NCBI GenBank assembly: GCA_944739405.2
Contig: CALYKY020000268.1
Location: 18,001 to 82,000, forward strand
Length of the DNA stretch: 64,000 bases
DNA from: Euclidia mi
Taxonomy: Eukaryota; Arthropoda; Insecta; Lepidoptera; Erebidae
Direction of reading: 5' to 3'
In this document: positions 20,041 through 30,305 of the stretch, piece by piece
Layout of the letters: each line of letters starts with the position of its first letter
How positions within the stretch are numbered: position 1 is the first letter of the stretch
Notes under the pieces: model-generated
Seen by the model: the letters and a program-made list of their open reading frames with translations, nothing else
The model's database searches: none
Told to the model about the DNA's origin: nothing
Program-made: the position numbers and the translations under genes

Positions 20041-20728
20041 AGATTATTAAGAGCGCGTCAACGTCGTTCGAAGTCTTCAGCCACTCGATGGCGGCCTTGC
20101 AGTCGGTGAAAAACCACAATTGCCTTCACCCCCTGGCGGTGAAAGCCAGAGAAAATTTAACATCTGCATCTCGCCAGAAAAGCTAGTCAGCCTGTTCTGG
20201 GTAAAGGCTCACGCAGGGATCGAAGGCAACGAAAGGGTGGATCAGCTGGCTAAAGAGGCGGCCGAGAGTAGCGGGAGGGCTACGATCTGTGCCCGAATAC
20301 ATTCGTCAGACGTCACATCCGTCACGCTTGACGAATGGAATCGGAGATACACCACCGGTGCTACGGCTGCTACGACGAAATTGTTCTTACCGGATGCGGT
20401 GGCCGCGTACACTGCGATCAGGAAACTCAGCCTGGACGGGGTCATCACTCAGGCTTTGACTGGGCACGGTGGATTTTCAGAATACTTGACGCGATTCAAG
20501 TGTAAGGAAAATCAATCGTGCATCTGTGACCCCGTCCAGGAAGAGACGATAGAGCATCTGCTCTTTTGCTGCCCTGTTCACGCTGTGAATCGCATGAACC
20601 TAGAGCAGGAATTGGGAGAGGACCTAGATAGGGATAGTGTGCCACAAATCATGCACGGAAGGGACAGGAACAAACTTGTGGAGTACTGCAGGAAAGTTGT
20701 TACAATTGTTAATAAAAGGAATATATAG
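20041..20728 (+). pseudogene. R1-like RNase H remnant and C-terminal domain, copy A
   Basis: It starts with the end of RNase H (FSHSMAALQSVKNHNCLHPL, then LFWVKAHAGIEGNERVDQLA with the catalytic HAG-N-D elements) and continues into the tail DAVAAYTAIRKLSLDGVITQ and ALTGHGGFSEYL. A final CCHC-like motif, CICDPVQEETIEHLLFCC, ends the protein. The front half of RNase H, seen in copy B as YTDGSKIGGR, is missing here. Terminates at 20728. Confidence 0.75.
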
Positions 20729-21640
20729 TCGAGTAAAATTATGTACATTTATACTATCAAATTCAAATTCTAAATTCTTTATTGCCATCATAAACCTATA
20801 CAGATGACAAATAATAAATATTGATTGATTTTAGGTTATTGTTAGCAGTATATCCGTACCTTCTGAACTAGTTTAGACTGTGACTCAGAAGGTAACTGTT
20901 CATTCTTGCTAATAATATCCTAAATTACAAATAGGTGGAGTTGGTGTGATACAAAAACAAAAACAAAATAAAAGCAACAATTCAAATGAATATAAATTAA
21001 GATTAGGTTGTCAAAAGTTGGAAAAGTTGTAACCAACAGTATTAGAAGGGACTATGTTAATATAGAATGTTACATAAAATGTTATAATATAGAATAAGAA
21101 ATATAATTAGGATAAAAGTAGTAGACATAAGAACCCTAGTCTAAGGAATATAAACAATATATTGTGTATAAGATAAAGCAAAGTTGTAAGTAGTAAATAA
21201 GATTACAAATTACAATAGGCTAAGAAATATATAATAAAAATGTAAGGGTAAAATAAAAAAGCAGAAAGATGTGTAAACCCCCTAATTTGAAAACCTACCT
21301 GTGTTCCTAGAATTAAGAAAGAAAAGAAAAAAGATAAAAACAGTTAGAATAGAGTCTATATGGGTGTGACCCCCCATGATAGGAAAGAATGCGGATGAAT
21401 GACCGATAAGATACAGTATGATGAATGGAAGTAGGAGAGGCATGTAAGATAGAACTGGAGTGACAAAGAGTATTAGTTTAAGTAAGGCGCCGACCAAACG
21501 CGGCGGTAGGACTGAAAAATAAATAAACCGTCGCAACCACACGGCTTTCAACGGAGTCCGAAGTAGCCACATTTTTATACACTCCGCGAATAAAAATTAA
21601 TAACTCCGGACATTGTTGACTTATACCAAAGTGCGATACG
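20729..21640 (+). other. R1-like 3' UTR, copy A
   Basis: AT-rich untranslated tail without genes. Its last 350 bases match the end of copy B (47062-47430): shared landmarks are CCCATGAT.GGAAAGA, GGCGCCGAC, CACACGGCT and ACTCCGCGAATAAAAATT..CCGGACATTGTTGACTTA. The match defines the 3' boundary region of the family. Confidence 0.6.
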
Positions 21641-21947
21641 TCAAAAATTGCGCGATCGCGGCGCGCATAAGTGAGCAGAAGTGACAAACAGGATTGCAGT
21701 GAAAGAAAAAAGTTAATTGCGAAAAACAAAGTTTTTGGTTTTATAACCTAAAAATTAGTGAAAAAATTAACAGTTTATGTGTAATATCTCCGTAAAACGA
21801 TCGACGACCCCCCAATTTTTGGGGGGCTAAAAGGGGAAATTTGCCCGCAGCTGTTGGCATCCTCAAAAGCCCCGAACACCCAAGGGTTTCCCCGGGAAAC
21901 CAAAAACCAACTTTCCAGCACGTGGTTTTTCCCGGGTGAAAAACGAG
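21641..21947. other. Spacer start after R1-like copy A
   Basis: No gene. Contains GC-rich short inverted pieces such as CCCAATTTTTGGGG and AAAACCACG..CGTGGTTTTT. It leads into the inverted arms. Confidence 0.4.
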
Positions 21948-23419
21948 AAGGAGCTGAGCTGCGCGCACAAAATTTTGGCAAGTTGTTGCACATCATTTAC
22001 CTAGCCCGGAGACACTTTTGAAAAATTTTTCCGGCCAGCAGAAAATTTTCTATCAGTGTTAGAAAATCCAAACTTTGAGGAGCTGTAGCGGAGGAACCGG
22101 GGGAGATTCGGAGATCCGAAACTGCCATCCGAAGCGCGCTAGCGTCCTCGCTAGCGCGCAATAAACACAGCCGCCTAATTTTTGGATTTTTTGGACATTA
22201 ATTCTAGTTTTTAAAATTGAAAAAGTGAAAATTTCGTGATTTTTTTAATTTCAGGACCCTATTTAAATTTTTTTGTGGCTGTAAATTGGGCCAGAAACGG
22301 CCTGATTTTATGTTTGTTAATTTTTTTTCCAGATTTTTAGAATTTTCTTAATAATTCAGAAAATAATAGAAAAGTCCCAAATTTTATAGTTTTGAGTGCT
22401 TTACAACCCCTTTTTCTATCGGCCGAAGCCCAAACCCTGGGTCAATACGACCCATATTGACTAAATTGGACTTCGGCCGCCATTTTGGTTCATATTCATA
22501 TTCATATATTTATTTGCATAAAACATGGTTTTCGAGGATGGTACATTATACATTTAGATCACATGTTTTGCTACGGTTTTATAGCATGCATTAATAATAT
22601 TAAAATTTATTTATAAGCGTCATACATTAACACTAGGTAACATTTTGCAATTTCTTCTCTAAAAATTCCTTAGCACTATAAAAATTGTGCTCAACTAGCC
22701 ATGCGTGTAATTTAGTTTTAAACAAGTGCATATTACTGAGTTTAATTTGGCTAGGTATTTTATTATACATGCGAACACACATAGCTAGGCAACTCTTATT
22801 ATATTTGGTTGATCTGGGAATATCATTCAGCACCAGTCGATTTGGATCTCGACGGTTTCGAGGGTTTACATCGTTGGCCGTTACAAAACAATGTTTATGC
22901 TTACGTACAAAGACACATATTTCATCAATATAAAGCGATGGCAGCGGTAAAAAATCAAGTTTTTTAAATATTGGTTGACAAGATTGATCTGACTTAATAC
23001 CGTACATAGCCCTAATAAATTTTTTTTTTTGCGCCACAAATCCTCTATTTATATCAGTGCTATTGCCCCACATAATAAGACCATAGTGTAGAACTGATTC
23101 TATATAAGCATGGTAAGATATCAATGCTGTTTTGATATTAGTTATGTTTCTAATTTGCTTTAGACCATAAACAAAATGGTTGGTAATAATGGTTAATACA
23201 TACATTAATTATCTTTGACATCAAATAACTTGCGAACCGTTGGTCGCAGAAATCTGCGATTTCTTATGCTGTGTGTAGTTTTAAGTTAATTTTAAGAATT
23301 TTAGGTGTACAGGCGTTTTTCAGGCCTAAAAATTTCAGGCTCCAAAACCTTTTTAGGAACTTAGCGGAGCTCGAACTGAGCGCTCCAGACAAAGTCCGTG
23401 CTTTCTACGCCTAACGGTT
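21948..23419. repeat. Left arm of a 1.47-kb inverted repeat
   Basis: The reverse complement of this segment is found at 24099-25569 with very few differences (one A/C change near 22386, one A-run difference near 23020). It includes a LINE fragment and the paired-element sequence GGCCGAAG..CTTCGGCC near 22425-22480. The part without the LINE fragment is related to the spacer at 47430-47990. Confidence 0.9.
22494..23216 (-). mobile_element. LINE reverse transcriptase tail, left arm
   Basis: Minus-strand ORF 23205-22633 encodes the C-terminal RT region: ALISYHAYIESVLHYGLIMW, GNSTDINRGFVAQKKKFIRA, PIFKKLDFLPLPSLYI, NPRNRRDPNRLV and a final KTKLHAWLVEHNFYSAKEF. Such tails occur in Jockey/CR1-group LINEs. 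It ends in ATGAATATGAATATGAA. The polymerase active site is missing. The related spacer at 47775-47795 lacks this insertion. Confidence 0.78.
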
Positions 23420-23426
23420 TAGTAGT

Positions 23427-23596
23427 AGTTTCGATAGTTGAAATACTATCGATTAATCGATTAACTATCGATGTTTAAGGAACACTACCCAAGGGGTTCC
23501 GGAGATACGGCGCTTCAAATTTCGATTAATTAATTAATTAATCAATGATTAATTCGCCGTATCTTCCGAGCTATACCTCTCAAACACACCGTGTTT
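23427..23596. repeat. 170-bp repeat B, rich in TATCGAT motifs
   Basis: Contains ACTATCGATTAATCGATTAA and related CGATA/TATCGAT words, then GGGGTTCCGGAGATACGGCG and ATTAATTAATTAATTAATC. Its reverse complement follows the right arm at 25571-25740. Confidence 0.8.
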
Positions 23597-24098
23597 GGGC
23601 TTTTCTGAGAGGGCTCGGCGAGATCTACAAGGATTTTCAGGTTTCAGAGCTGAAAATTACTTGCCTCTGAAAACGCCTGAAAGGTTGCTGAGCCCGTGGA
23701 TGGTGTCCCGCCGAGTACCCGAGCACAAACCCGGAGCTCCTATGTCCACCCGTCTCGGAGTTATGGCCGGTTGAACTTTTCCAAAATGGCGGCCGAAGTG
23801 TCAAAGTCACTTTTTAGAAGTTAATAACTCCTCGACGAAAGTACCGCGAACCTTCGAGTTTGGGCTCGGCGTATTCTGCGTGAGCTGCCCTATGCACTCG
23901 AGTCACTTTCAGGGACCTGAAAATTTCAGGCTCCAATCCGCCTGAAAAGCGGTACGCGCGGTAGTATCAGGCTCACTGAGCACTGCACCGAAAACCCCGA
24001 CTTTACCCGACCTATAGTCTCGGAGATACGGCGCTCCAAAGTTCAGTTTCACAGGTGTCAAACTGTCAAACCTTATGTTTGGAACGCAATATCTTCGC
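23597..24098. other. Central spacer between inverted arms
   Basis: No gene. Its right half (about 23890-24090) is the reverse complement of a block at 48165-48330 upstream of R1-like copy C, with landmarks GGAGATACGGCG, CCTGAAAAGCGGTACGCGCG and AAAACCCCGACTT. It is therefore R1-associated spacer in inverted orientation. Confidence 0.6.
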
Positions 24099-25569
24099 AA
24101 CCGTTAGGCGTAGAAAGCACGGACTTTGTCTGGAGCGCTCAGTTCGAGCTCCGCTAAGTTCCTAAAAAGGTTTTGGAGCCTGAAATTTTTAGGCCTGAAA
24201 AACGCCTGTACACCTAAAATTCTTAAAATTAACTTAAAACTACACACAGCATAAGAAATCGCAGATTTCTGCGACCAACGGTTCGCAAGTTATTTGATGT
24301 CAAAGATAATTAATGTATGTATTAACCATTATTACCAACCATTTTGTTTATGGTCTAAAGCAAATTAGAAACATAACTAATATCAAAACAGCATTGATAT
24401 CTTACCATGCTTATATAGAATCAGTTCTACACTATGGTCTTATTATGTGGGGCAATAGCACTGATATAAATAGAGGATTTGTGGCGCAAAAAAAAAATTT
24501 ATTAGGGCTATGTACGGTATTAAGTCAGATCAATCTTGTCAACCAATATTTAAAAAACTTGATTTTTTACCGCTGCCATCGCTTTATATTGATGAAATAT
24601 GTGTCTTTGTACGTAAGCATAAACATTGTTTTGTAACGGCCAACGATGTAAACCCTCGAAACCGTCGAGATCCAAATCGACTGGTGCTGAATGATATTCC
24701 CAGATCAACCAAATATAATAAGAGTTGCCTAGCTATGTGTGTTCGCATGTATAATAAAATACCTAGCCAAATTAAACTCAGTAATATGCACTTGTTTAAA
24801 ACTAAATTACACGCATGGCTAGTTGAGCACAATTTTTATAGTGCTAAGGAATTTTTAGAGAAGAAATTGCAAAATGTTACCTAGTGTTAATGTATGACGC
24901 TTATAAATAAATTTTAATATTATTAATGCATGCTATAAAACCGTAGCAAAACATGTGATCTAAATGTATAATGTACCATCCTCGAAAACCATGTTTTATG
25001 CAAATAAATATATGAATATGAATATGAACCAAAATGGCGGCCGAAGTCCAATTTAGTCAATATGGGTCGTATTGACCCAGGGTTTGGGCTTCGGCCGATA
25101 GAAAAAGGGGTTGTAAAGCACTCAAAACTATACAATTTGGGACTTTTCTATTATTTTCTGAATTATTAAGAAAATTCTAAAAATCTGGAAAAAAAATTAA
25201 CAAACATAAAATCAGGCCGTTTCTGGCCCAATTTACAGCCACAAAAAAATTTAAATAGGGTCCTGAAATTAAAAAAATCACGAAATTTTCACTTTTTCAA
25301 TTTTAAAAACTAGAATTAATGTCCAAAAAATCCAAAAATTAGGCGGCTGTGTTTATTGCGCGCTAGCGAGGACGCTAGCGCGCTTCGGATGGCAGTTTCG
25401 GATCTCCGAATCTCCCCCGGTTCCTCCGCTACAGCTCCTCAAAGTTTGGATTTTCTAACACTGATAGAAAATTTTCTGCTGGCCGGAAAATTTTTTCAAA
25501 AGTGTCTCCGGGCTAGGTAAATGATGTGCAACAACTTGCCAAAATTTTGTGCGCGCAGCTCAGCTCCTT
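24099..25569. repeat. Right arm of the 1.47-kb inverted repeat
   Basis: Reverse complement of 21948-23419. The LINE ORF in this arm is broken by a one-base shorter A-run near 24487, whereas the left arm keeps it open. Confidence 0.9.
24302..25023 (+). mobile_element. LINE reverse transcriptase tail, right arm
   Basis: Plus-strand mirror of the fragment in the left arm. The reading frame is shifted at the A-run near 24487, giving two overlapping ORFs (24313-24636 and 24510-24884). The 3' end reads AATATATGAATATGAATATG before CCAAAATGGCGGCC. Confidence 0.78.
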
Positions 25570-25570
25570 G

Positions 25571-25740
25571 AAACACGGTGTGTTTGAGAGGTATAGCTCG
25601 GAAGATACGGCGAATTAATCATTGATTAATTAATTAATTAATCGAAATTTGAAGCGCCGTATCTCCGGAACCCCTTGGGTAGTGTTCCTTAAACATCGAT
25701 AGTTAATCGATTAATCGATAGTATTTCAACTATCGAAACT
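25571..25740. repeat. Repeat B, inverted copy
   Basis: Reverse complement of 23427-23596, including the TATCGAT cluster near 25690-25740. It lies outside the right arm, so the order is A-B-spacer-A'-B' rather than a simple foldback. Confidence 0.8.
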
Positions 25741-26085
25741 ATCGATTATCTGGGAAAAGAATCAATATGTAATTTTTGTAGGGAATTCTTCAAAATGTGG
25801 GTAAATTTAAACCAATAGTGGATGTGTTATGGGGCATGGGTAGGATCATTGAGTTTATTTATAAAATGAAAGTGTATATTTTTGTTTTTATTTGTTATTT
25901 GTGTCGAATATCATAGTTTTTATTTGAAGCTAATGTAGAGATTAGCTTGTACTATTCCTCTTTCTGTGCTATTAGTGTTAGTAGATTTTTCTACGTTTTC
26001 TTCTCCCCGAAAGCGGCGACTTTTTTGGGTAATTTCGATCATTGGATTGATAACACGTTAATTATAAAAGAAAAGGGCAACGGGA
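25741..26085. other. AT-rich stretch, no gene seen
   Basis: Between repeat B' and a hAT remnant. No ORF or structured repeat can be supported. Confidence 0.4.
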
Positions 26086-26400
26086 GTGTCAGTGAGTGAA
26101 GAAACGTTAACAAAACTACAAAATAAAGTTGTTATTATACCTACTTTTACGTTCAAAATGGACAGAAAAAATAAGTCATCCGTCTGGAAGTTTTTCAAGA
26201 CAATAATAAATATGTCAAGTGTGAGAATTTTAATCAAGAATGTAAACATTCAGGAAATACGACTTATTTAAGAGATCATCTGAAAAGAAAGCAATATGAG
26301 AAGTTAAGTGAAATTGAAGGTGAGCCTTCCGCTGTTGGCGGACATAGACGTAACTACGTGAGGGATCGTCTTCTGATTGATAATGGTGTTACCTAAGTTC
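26086..26400 (+). pseudogene. hAT transposase BED zinc-finger relic
   Basis: From ATG 26158 the sequence reads MDRKNKSSVWKFFKT, and after a frameshift near 26205 continues NKYVKCENFNQECKHSGNTT, then YLRDHLKRKQYEKL. The spacing W-F...C...C...GNTTYLRDHLKRKH fits the BED zinc finger at the N-terminus of hAT/ZBED transposases. Only this N-terminal domain is present; the DDE core is missing. Confidence 0.65.
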
Positions 26401-26419
26401 GTAATTAGTAATAAATATT

Positions 26420-26886
26420 TTTGGCTCTACGTAGAGTCGGGAGGATTTTTCGGTGTAGGGGCCAGTTTTCTTGCCTCTGAACGCCTAGTCTTCGCCTGGA
26501 CGCTTAAAACAAGCCAGACCTTCAGTCTAGTCGATAGTAAAGTCAGCGACTCTACCAGTTACAAATATTTTTTTATTTCTTCTGACTGTATATATTTTTA
26601 TATTGTGTATACACGACGTGTTATATAAAACAGTGGACTGTTGACACAGCCCTTTTGCTTTGAAATAAAAAAGAAGACTAGTCCGTAGGAAAATTTTATT
26701 AACGGCCCTTATTGGGGAAATTTTATAATTATTTTACTGTGTATTTCGACTGTTTTTTTTATTGACCTTTGATCATTTTAACGGCCTTATTGGACATACA
26801 TTAGTACTGACAGAGCAGAGAATTAATTTACAACTTTTACAAGCTTGTCCCTGTTCTTCTTACCGCTGTTAGGTTAGAATTGCACC
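26420..26886 (+). promoter_or_regulatory. R1-like 5' UTR, copy B
   Basis: Shares with copy C (48437-48853) a palindromic CTCTACGTAGAG, then CTTGCCTCTGAACGCC, AGTCTTCGCCTGGACGCT, TTGACACAGCC, the twin ACGGCC.TATTGG motifs and CAAGCTTGTCCCT. R1/Jockey-type LINEs use internal promoters in the 5' UTR; which bases act here is unknown. Confidence 0.5.
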
Positions 26887-27256
26887 ATGAAGTCTATGTT
26901 CAGGACCTCGGATAAGCGGACGAGCACCGACAGGGCGGTGTCTAAGACACCGGAAAAAGGAGTGGACAAGACCTCGGTCCGAAAAAGTATTGAAAAATTG
27001 AAACGAGCCTGCCTGGGACCGGCTCCGCCTCCCCCACCAATAACATCACCCCTACTACCACCACAGCCCCCACCACCACCGCCATAGCATCGGGCACGGG
27101 GAACCAGGCTGGACCGGCCCCGAAGACAACTAAGGTCGCAACAGCCCAAAAGCCAACAACAACCAAGGCAGTGTCTTCGGAGCAAAAGTCTCCCCAGAAG
27201 ACGTACCTGAGTCGCACGACGGAGGCGACAGCGTGCGTCTCAAGGGCGAAGGGACA
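26887..27256 (+). pseudogene. R1-like gag N-terminus, copy B
   Basis: Starts MKSMFRTSDKRTSTDRAVSK and TPEKGVDKTSVRKSIEKLKR, close to copy C, then a proline-rich run PPPPPP with a stop at 27087, after which the frame changes. A Thr/Ala-rich part continues to the duplicated target AAGGGCGAAGGGACA (27242-27256), where a 389-bp segment is inserted. Confidence 0.7.
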
Positions 27257-27645
27257 TTCCCTCCGGCACCTCATAGTCCCACCACCCGTATGGGTATATG
27301 GACCGAATCATGGGAGAGACGCGCGGTACTTGCTGTATGCTCTTTCCCGCGCGCCTGTTGAAGACTCCCTACAAATTTCGTCCCTTTGCCACTCTCCCCG
27401 TTCAGGGGCAGCTCTACTATCCGAGTAGGCTAGGCGCTGTTAATACAGCTGACGACACGATGACAGCTTCGTCGTCGGCCTAAGTCCTATCCTCCTCCTC
27501 GAAGCTTCTCCTCGTCTTGTACGAATTATGTACGAAGTCTCTCAACCGCCGGAAGTTCACCTCGGAGTTCACGAGCTCTACGTAGAACGGAGGGCCCTCA
27601 GGACTGGTGATCCCATCCATCAACTTTCTTCTACTGTCCTCATAA
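27257..27645 (-). mobile_element. 389-bp insertion with 15-bp target duplication
   Basis: Flanked by exact AAGGGCGAAGGGACA at 27242-27256 and 27646-27660. The minus strand has a short open stretch with KLMDGITSPEGPPFYVELVN and FRRLRDFVHNSYKTRRSFEE, ending at a stop near 27481. No poly-A tail or inverted ends are visible. Duplication length suggests a retrotransposed fragment; the family is not recognised. Confidence 0.6.
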
Positions 27646-27660
27646 AGGGCGAAGGGACAG

Positions 27661-29222
27661 TAAGAGATGTCCAGAAATACAAAGAAAGAAATTTCGGAGG
27701 AGGTGAAAAAGGCCCTCGATAGGCTGAACATTTTGGTGAGGGAAGCGGAGGCGGAAATAAAAGAGTTGCGCCTTGCCAAAAATGAGAAAAAATCGGGCGT
27801 ATTAGCAGCTGGAGTGCCAAAGTCGGCCGCGACATCTACACCCATCAATACAGTAGATAGTAACATACAGGCTAAACTCGAGCAGCACACCCAGATGCTG
27901 CTCAAAAACGGCAAAAAATTTGCGCGCCATGGTAGTAGAGAGACCCGAAGCCGGAAAGCCCTCATACGCGGATGAAGCCGAGCGCCGGGCCCCTAAAGGT
28001 GGATACAGACTTTGCGAGGCATGCGCTACGAACGGCGCACAACGAATGCCTCTGTTTGAGGCGTGCGTGTTGAAAAACTATACCAACATATGCTCGGGTC
28101 GAGCCATCGCGTACGAAGCAAACGCCTCGTTTGTCTGTCTTCATGTTTGCTGCGAGGCATGTGCTACGCACAGACGCGCGCGTGCGAGCCGCGCGTGTGC
28201 GCCGGCTCATTGCGAGCAGTGCGTTGCGTTTGGACGGTTGTGTCCGCATCGCTGTGATGTTTGCACGCATTATGAACGAAAAATTTGAATTTTACGAAAA
28301 TAACCGATTATCCAAAACATCATTATTATTATAATAAAAACAAAAGAGAAGACATATGGCATTTAATTGCGAATGAAGTAATGTAACCGGCGCTGAGCTG
28401 AAAAAAAAAATTCTTTTAGGATCTTATAGAAGGAAAAATCTCGAGAAAATAAAATATATTATAAAAGCAGCAGCGGATACGCGCACGCGATGCAAAGATG
28501 CCATCTTGACTGCTGCTGTGTGGGTTGCATCGGCCCGAGCATGCGCTGCGCGCTGTTTGGCCCGAACAAACGCAGTTTCATTTTCGCAGTCGAGGCGTAC
28601 GTGGATATTGTACGCGGCGCACACCTCGAACGTGCATGCGCGGCACCGTCCACAACTAATGTAATGCTCGCACTGAGGCACTTTGATCTTGTAGCATTTG
28701 CCGACATTCGTTGGCTCGCCCTCGCACGTGCGTAGCACATGCCTCGCCACGAATATAAAGGTACACACCTTGCGAGGCATGCGCTGTGCGCCGTGCGCAG
28801 CGCATGCCTCGCAAAGTCTGTATACGGCTTAAAATAAACACCCTCCACTCCATTGTGGTCGCCTCAACAAATGAAGAGAGGGTGATGGAGAGGGTCCGGC
28901 AGGCGGTAGACGCCAAAGAGGGATGGGTGAAGGTAGAGCGCGTCTGTAAGGGCAAGGATAGGAAAATTATAATGGGTGTCGGAACCGAGGACGAAAGGCG
29001 TAAGTTGAAGGAGAGGTTGGCAGAGAGGGCAAGAGACCTCACTGTCGAGGAAGTGAAAAACAAGGACCCGCTTCTGGTTCTTAAGGATGTCCTGCAGGTG
29101 AACTCGGACGAGGACATTCTGTAGGCCCTTAGAAACCAGAATCTGGATGTTTTCAAGGCCTCGACAGTGGAGAATCAAGAGCCACTATCAAATACAGAAA
29201 ACGAGCACGGAACTCGCTGACG
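27661..29222 (+). pseudogene. R1-like gag middle part, copy B (interrupted)
   Basis: Continues with MSRNTKKEISEEVKKALDRL and NILVREAEAEIKELRL, a basic coiled-coil-like block matching copy A, through GKPSYADEAERRAP to 27993. The 833-bp TIR element intervenes. It resumes KINTLHSIVVAST, VDAKEGWVKVERVCKGKDRK and LAERARDLTVEEVKNKDPLL, with a stop at 29122. Removing the TIR element and one TAA restores the frame exactly (AP-K-INT). Confidence 0.78.
27997..28829. mobile_element. 833-bp Harbinger-type nonautonomous TIR element, copy 1
   Basis: Ends AGGTGGATACAGACTTTGCG and, inverted, AGCCGTATACAGACTTTGCG; the match continues through AGGCATGCGCT. Target duplication TAA at 27994-27996 and 28830-28832. 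Subterminal GCGAGGCATG words recur inside in both orientations (about 28013, 28153, 28738, 28771, 28803). No transposase-like ORF. TWA target and GC-rich termini fit PIF/Harbinger MITEs. Confidence 0.85.
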
Positions 29223-29660
29223 GAACACATTGTTATCAGCGTTTCACCAGCGGTATGGCATCGTGTTACACAGAGGGGACACGTGCACATTGATCTCCAG
29301 CGTGTTGGGGCGGAGGATCAAAGCCCCTTGGTGCAGTGCACTCGCTGCCTTGGATACGGGCATGGTAGGAAGTTCTGCAGGGAGGCGGCGGACAGCTGCA
29401 GCCACTGCGGCGGCCCCCACTTGAGGGCGGAGTGTGCGGAACGGCTGGCCGGTGAGCCGCCTTGCTGCAGGAACTGTCGGAAGATAGGATTGATAAACGC
29501 TGAACATAACGCCTTTAGCGACCCGTATCCAACTCGCAAAAATGGGACAAATTGGCTAGGGACTCGGTTGCTTACTGCTAAGGGCACCCCAGTCTCCCCC
29601 CTTACTCCCGCCGCGTACATTTTCGGCCAGGCTAACCTCCAACGAAAAGCTTGCGACTGA
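29223..29660 (+). pseudogene. R1-like gag zinc knuckles, copy B
   Basis: After a frame change it reads GHVHIDLQRVGAEDQSPLVQ and then three knuckles: CTRCLGYGHGRKFC, CSHCGGPHLRAEC and CRNCRKIGLINAEHNAFSD. Here the first knuckle is intact, unlike copy A. Ends near 29660, where the ORF2 start would overlap. Confidence 0.78.
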
Positions 29661-30305
29661 CGAGATGCTCCTGGAAGGGGCAAAGCGGCAATTTACAGCG
29701 GCCCTTTTGCAGGAGCCCTACGTCGTCGCCGGAAGTAGACGGATGAAGAACTTCAGTGGAGTTAGGATCTTCCAGAACGCCGTATTAGGGGACTGTTAAG
29801 GCGGCGATTGCCGTTTTTAATAAAGACGTCAGATTAAAACAGTACCCAAAACTCACCACAAATAACATCGTTGTGGTGGGGATCCAAACTGGCGCCTGGG
29901 AGATCACGCTGGCATTCGTCTACTTCGAGCCGGACACGCCTCTTGAACCGTACCTAGAGCATCTCAAGACAGTGAAGCTCAAACTCGGCGCCAAGCCGTT
30001 GATCGTTGGAGGGGCCGTCAAGAGTACGTCAACGCCAGGAGTACGTAGTGGGGCAGTTCTGCCACTGACGCGAGAGGGGAGGAGGTCGTTGGAGCTCTCG
30101 GGGAGCTCGACCTTCATATCCTCAACTCGGGAGATACTCCAACCTTCGACACCATTAGAGGAGACCGATTAATTTGCAGCCACATAGACATCACGACAGG
30201 AACCACCAACATCCTGGGGCGTGTTAGCGGATGGAGAGTGGAGGAGGACATGGTGAGCTCCGACCACAACGGCATAGTCTTCAAAATTTTCCTCCAGAAA
30301 TCAAA
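29661..30305 (+). pseudogene. R1-like APE endonuclease, copy B
   Basis: ALLQEPYVVAGSRRMK holds the catalytic Glu, GIQTGAWEITLAFVYFEPDT follows, and SSDHNGIVFKIF (about 30260) holds the catalytic His. Frameshifts near 29795 and 30020. About 600 bases that link endonuclease and RT in copy A are missing here, because after KSKGIESRI the sequence jumps to the RSEIVHQGGSSDPPF block. Confidence 0.72.

Larger units (their letters stand above)
3885..21640 (+). mobile_element. R1-like LINE copy A, split by a Gypsy insertion
   Basis: One non-LTR retrotransposon: 5' UTR from about 3885, gag to 5195, then a Gypsy element at 5196-17091, then gag, endonuclease, reverse transcriptase and RNase H remnants and a 3' UTR to about 21640. 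The gag frame before the insertion (GGET) continues exactly into the frame after it (GTTVKF) once the AACG duplication is collapsed, proving one element. An APE-type endonuclease, three gag CCHC knuckles and a C-terminal RNase H point to the R1/Jockey group; the exact clade is inferred. Frameshifts, a stop in the first knuckle and an RT/RNase H deletion make it inactive. Copies B, C and E are relatives. Confidence 0.82.

Noticed and set aside
21641..25740. Telomeric or rDNA target for the R1-like elements
   Set aside because: No TTAGG arrays and no recognisable 28S rRNA sequence at any copy border.
28424..28848. ORFs inside the twin TIR elements, also present at 33783-34139
   Set aside because: They arise from GC-rich inverted subterminal repeats, occur on both strands and resemble no protein family.
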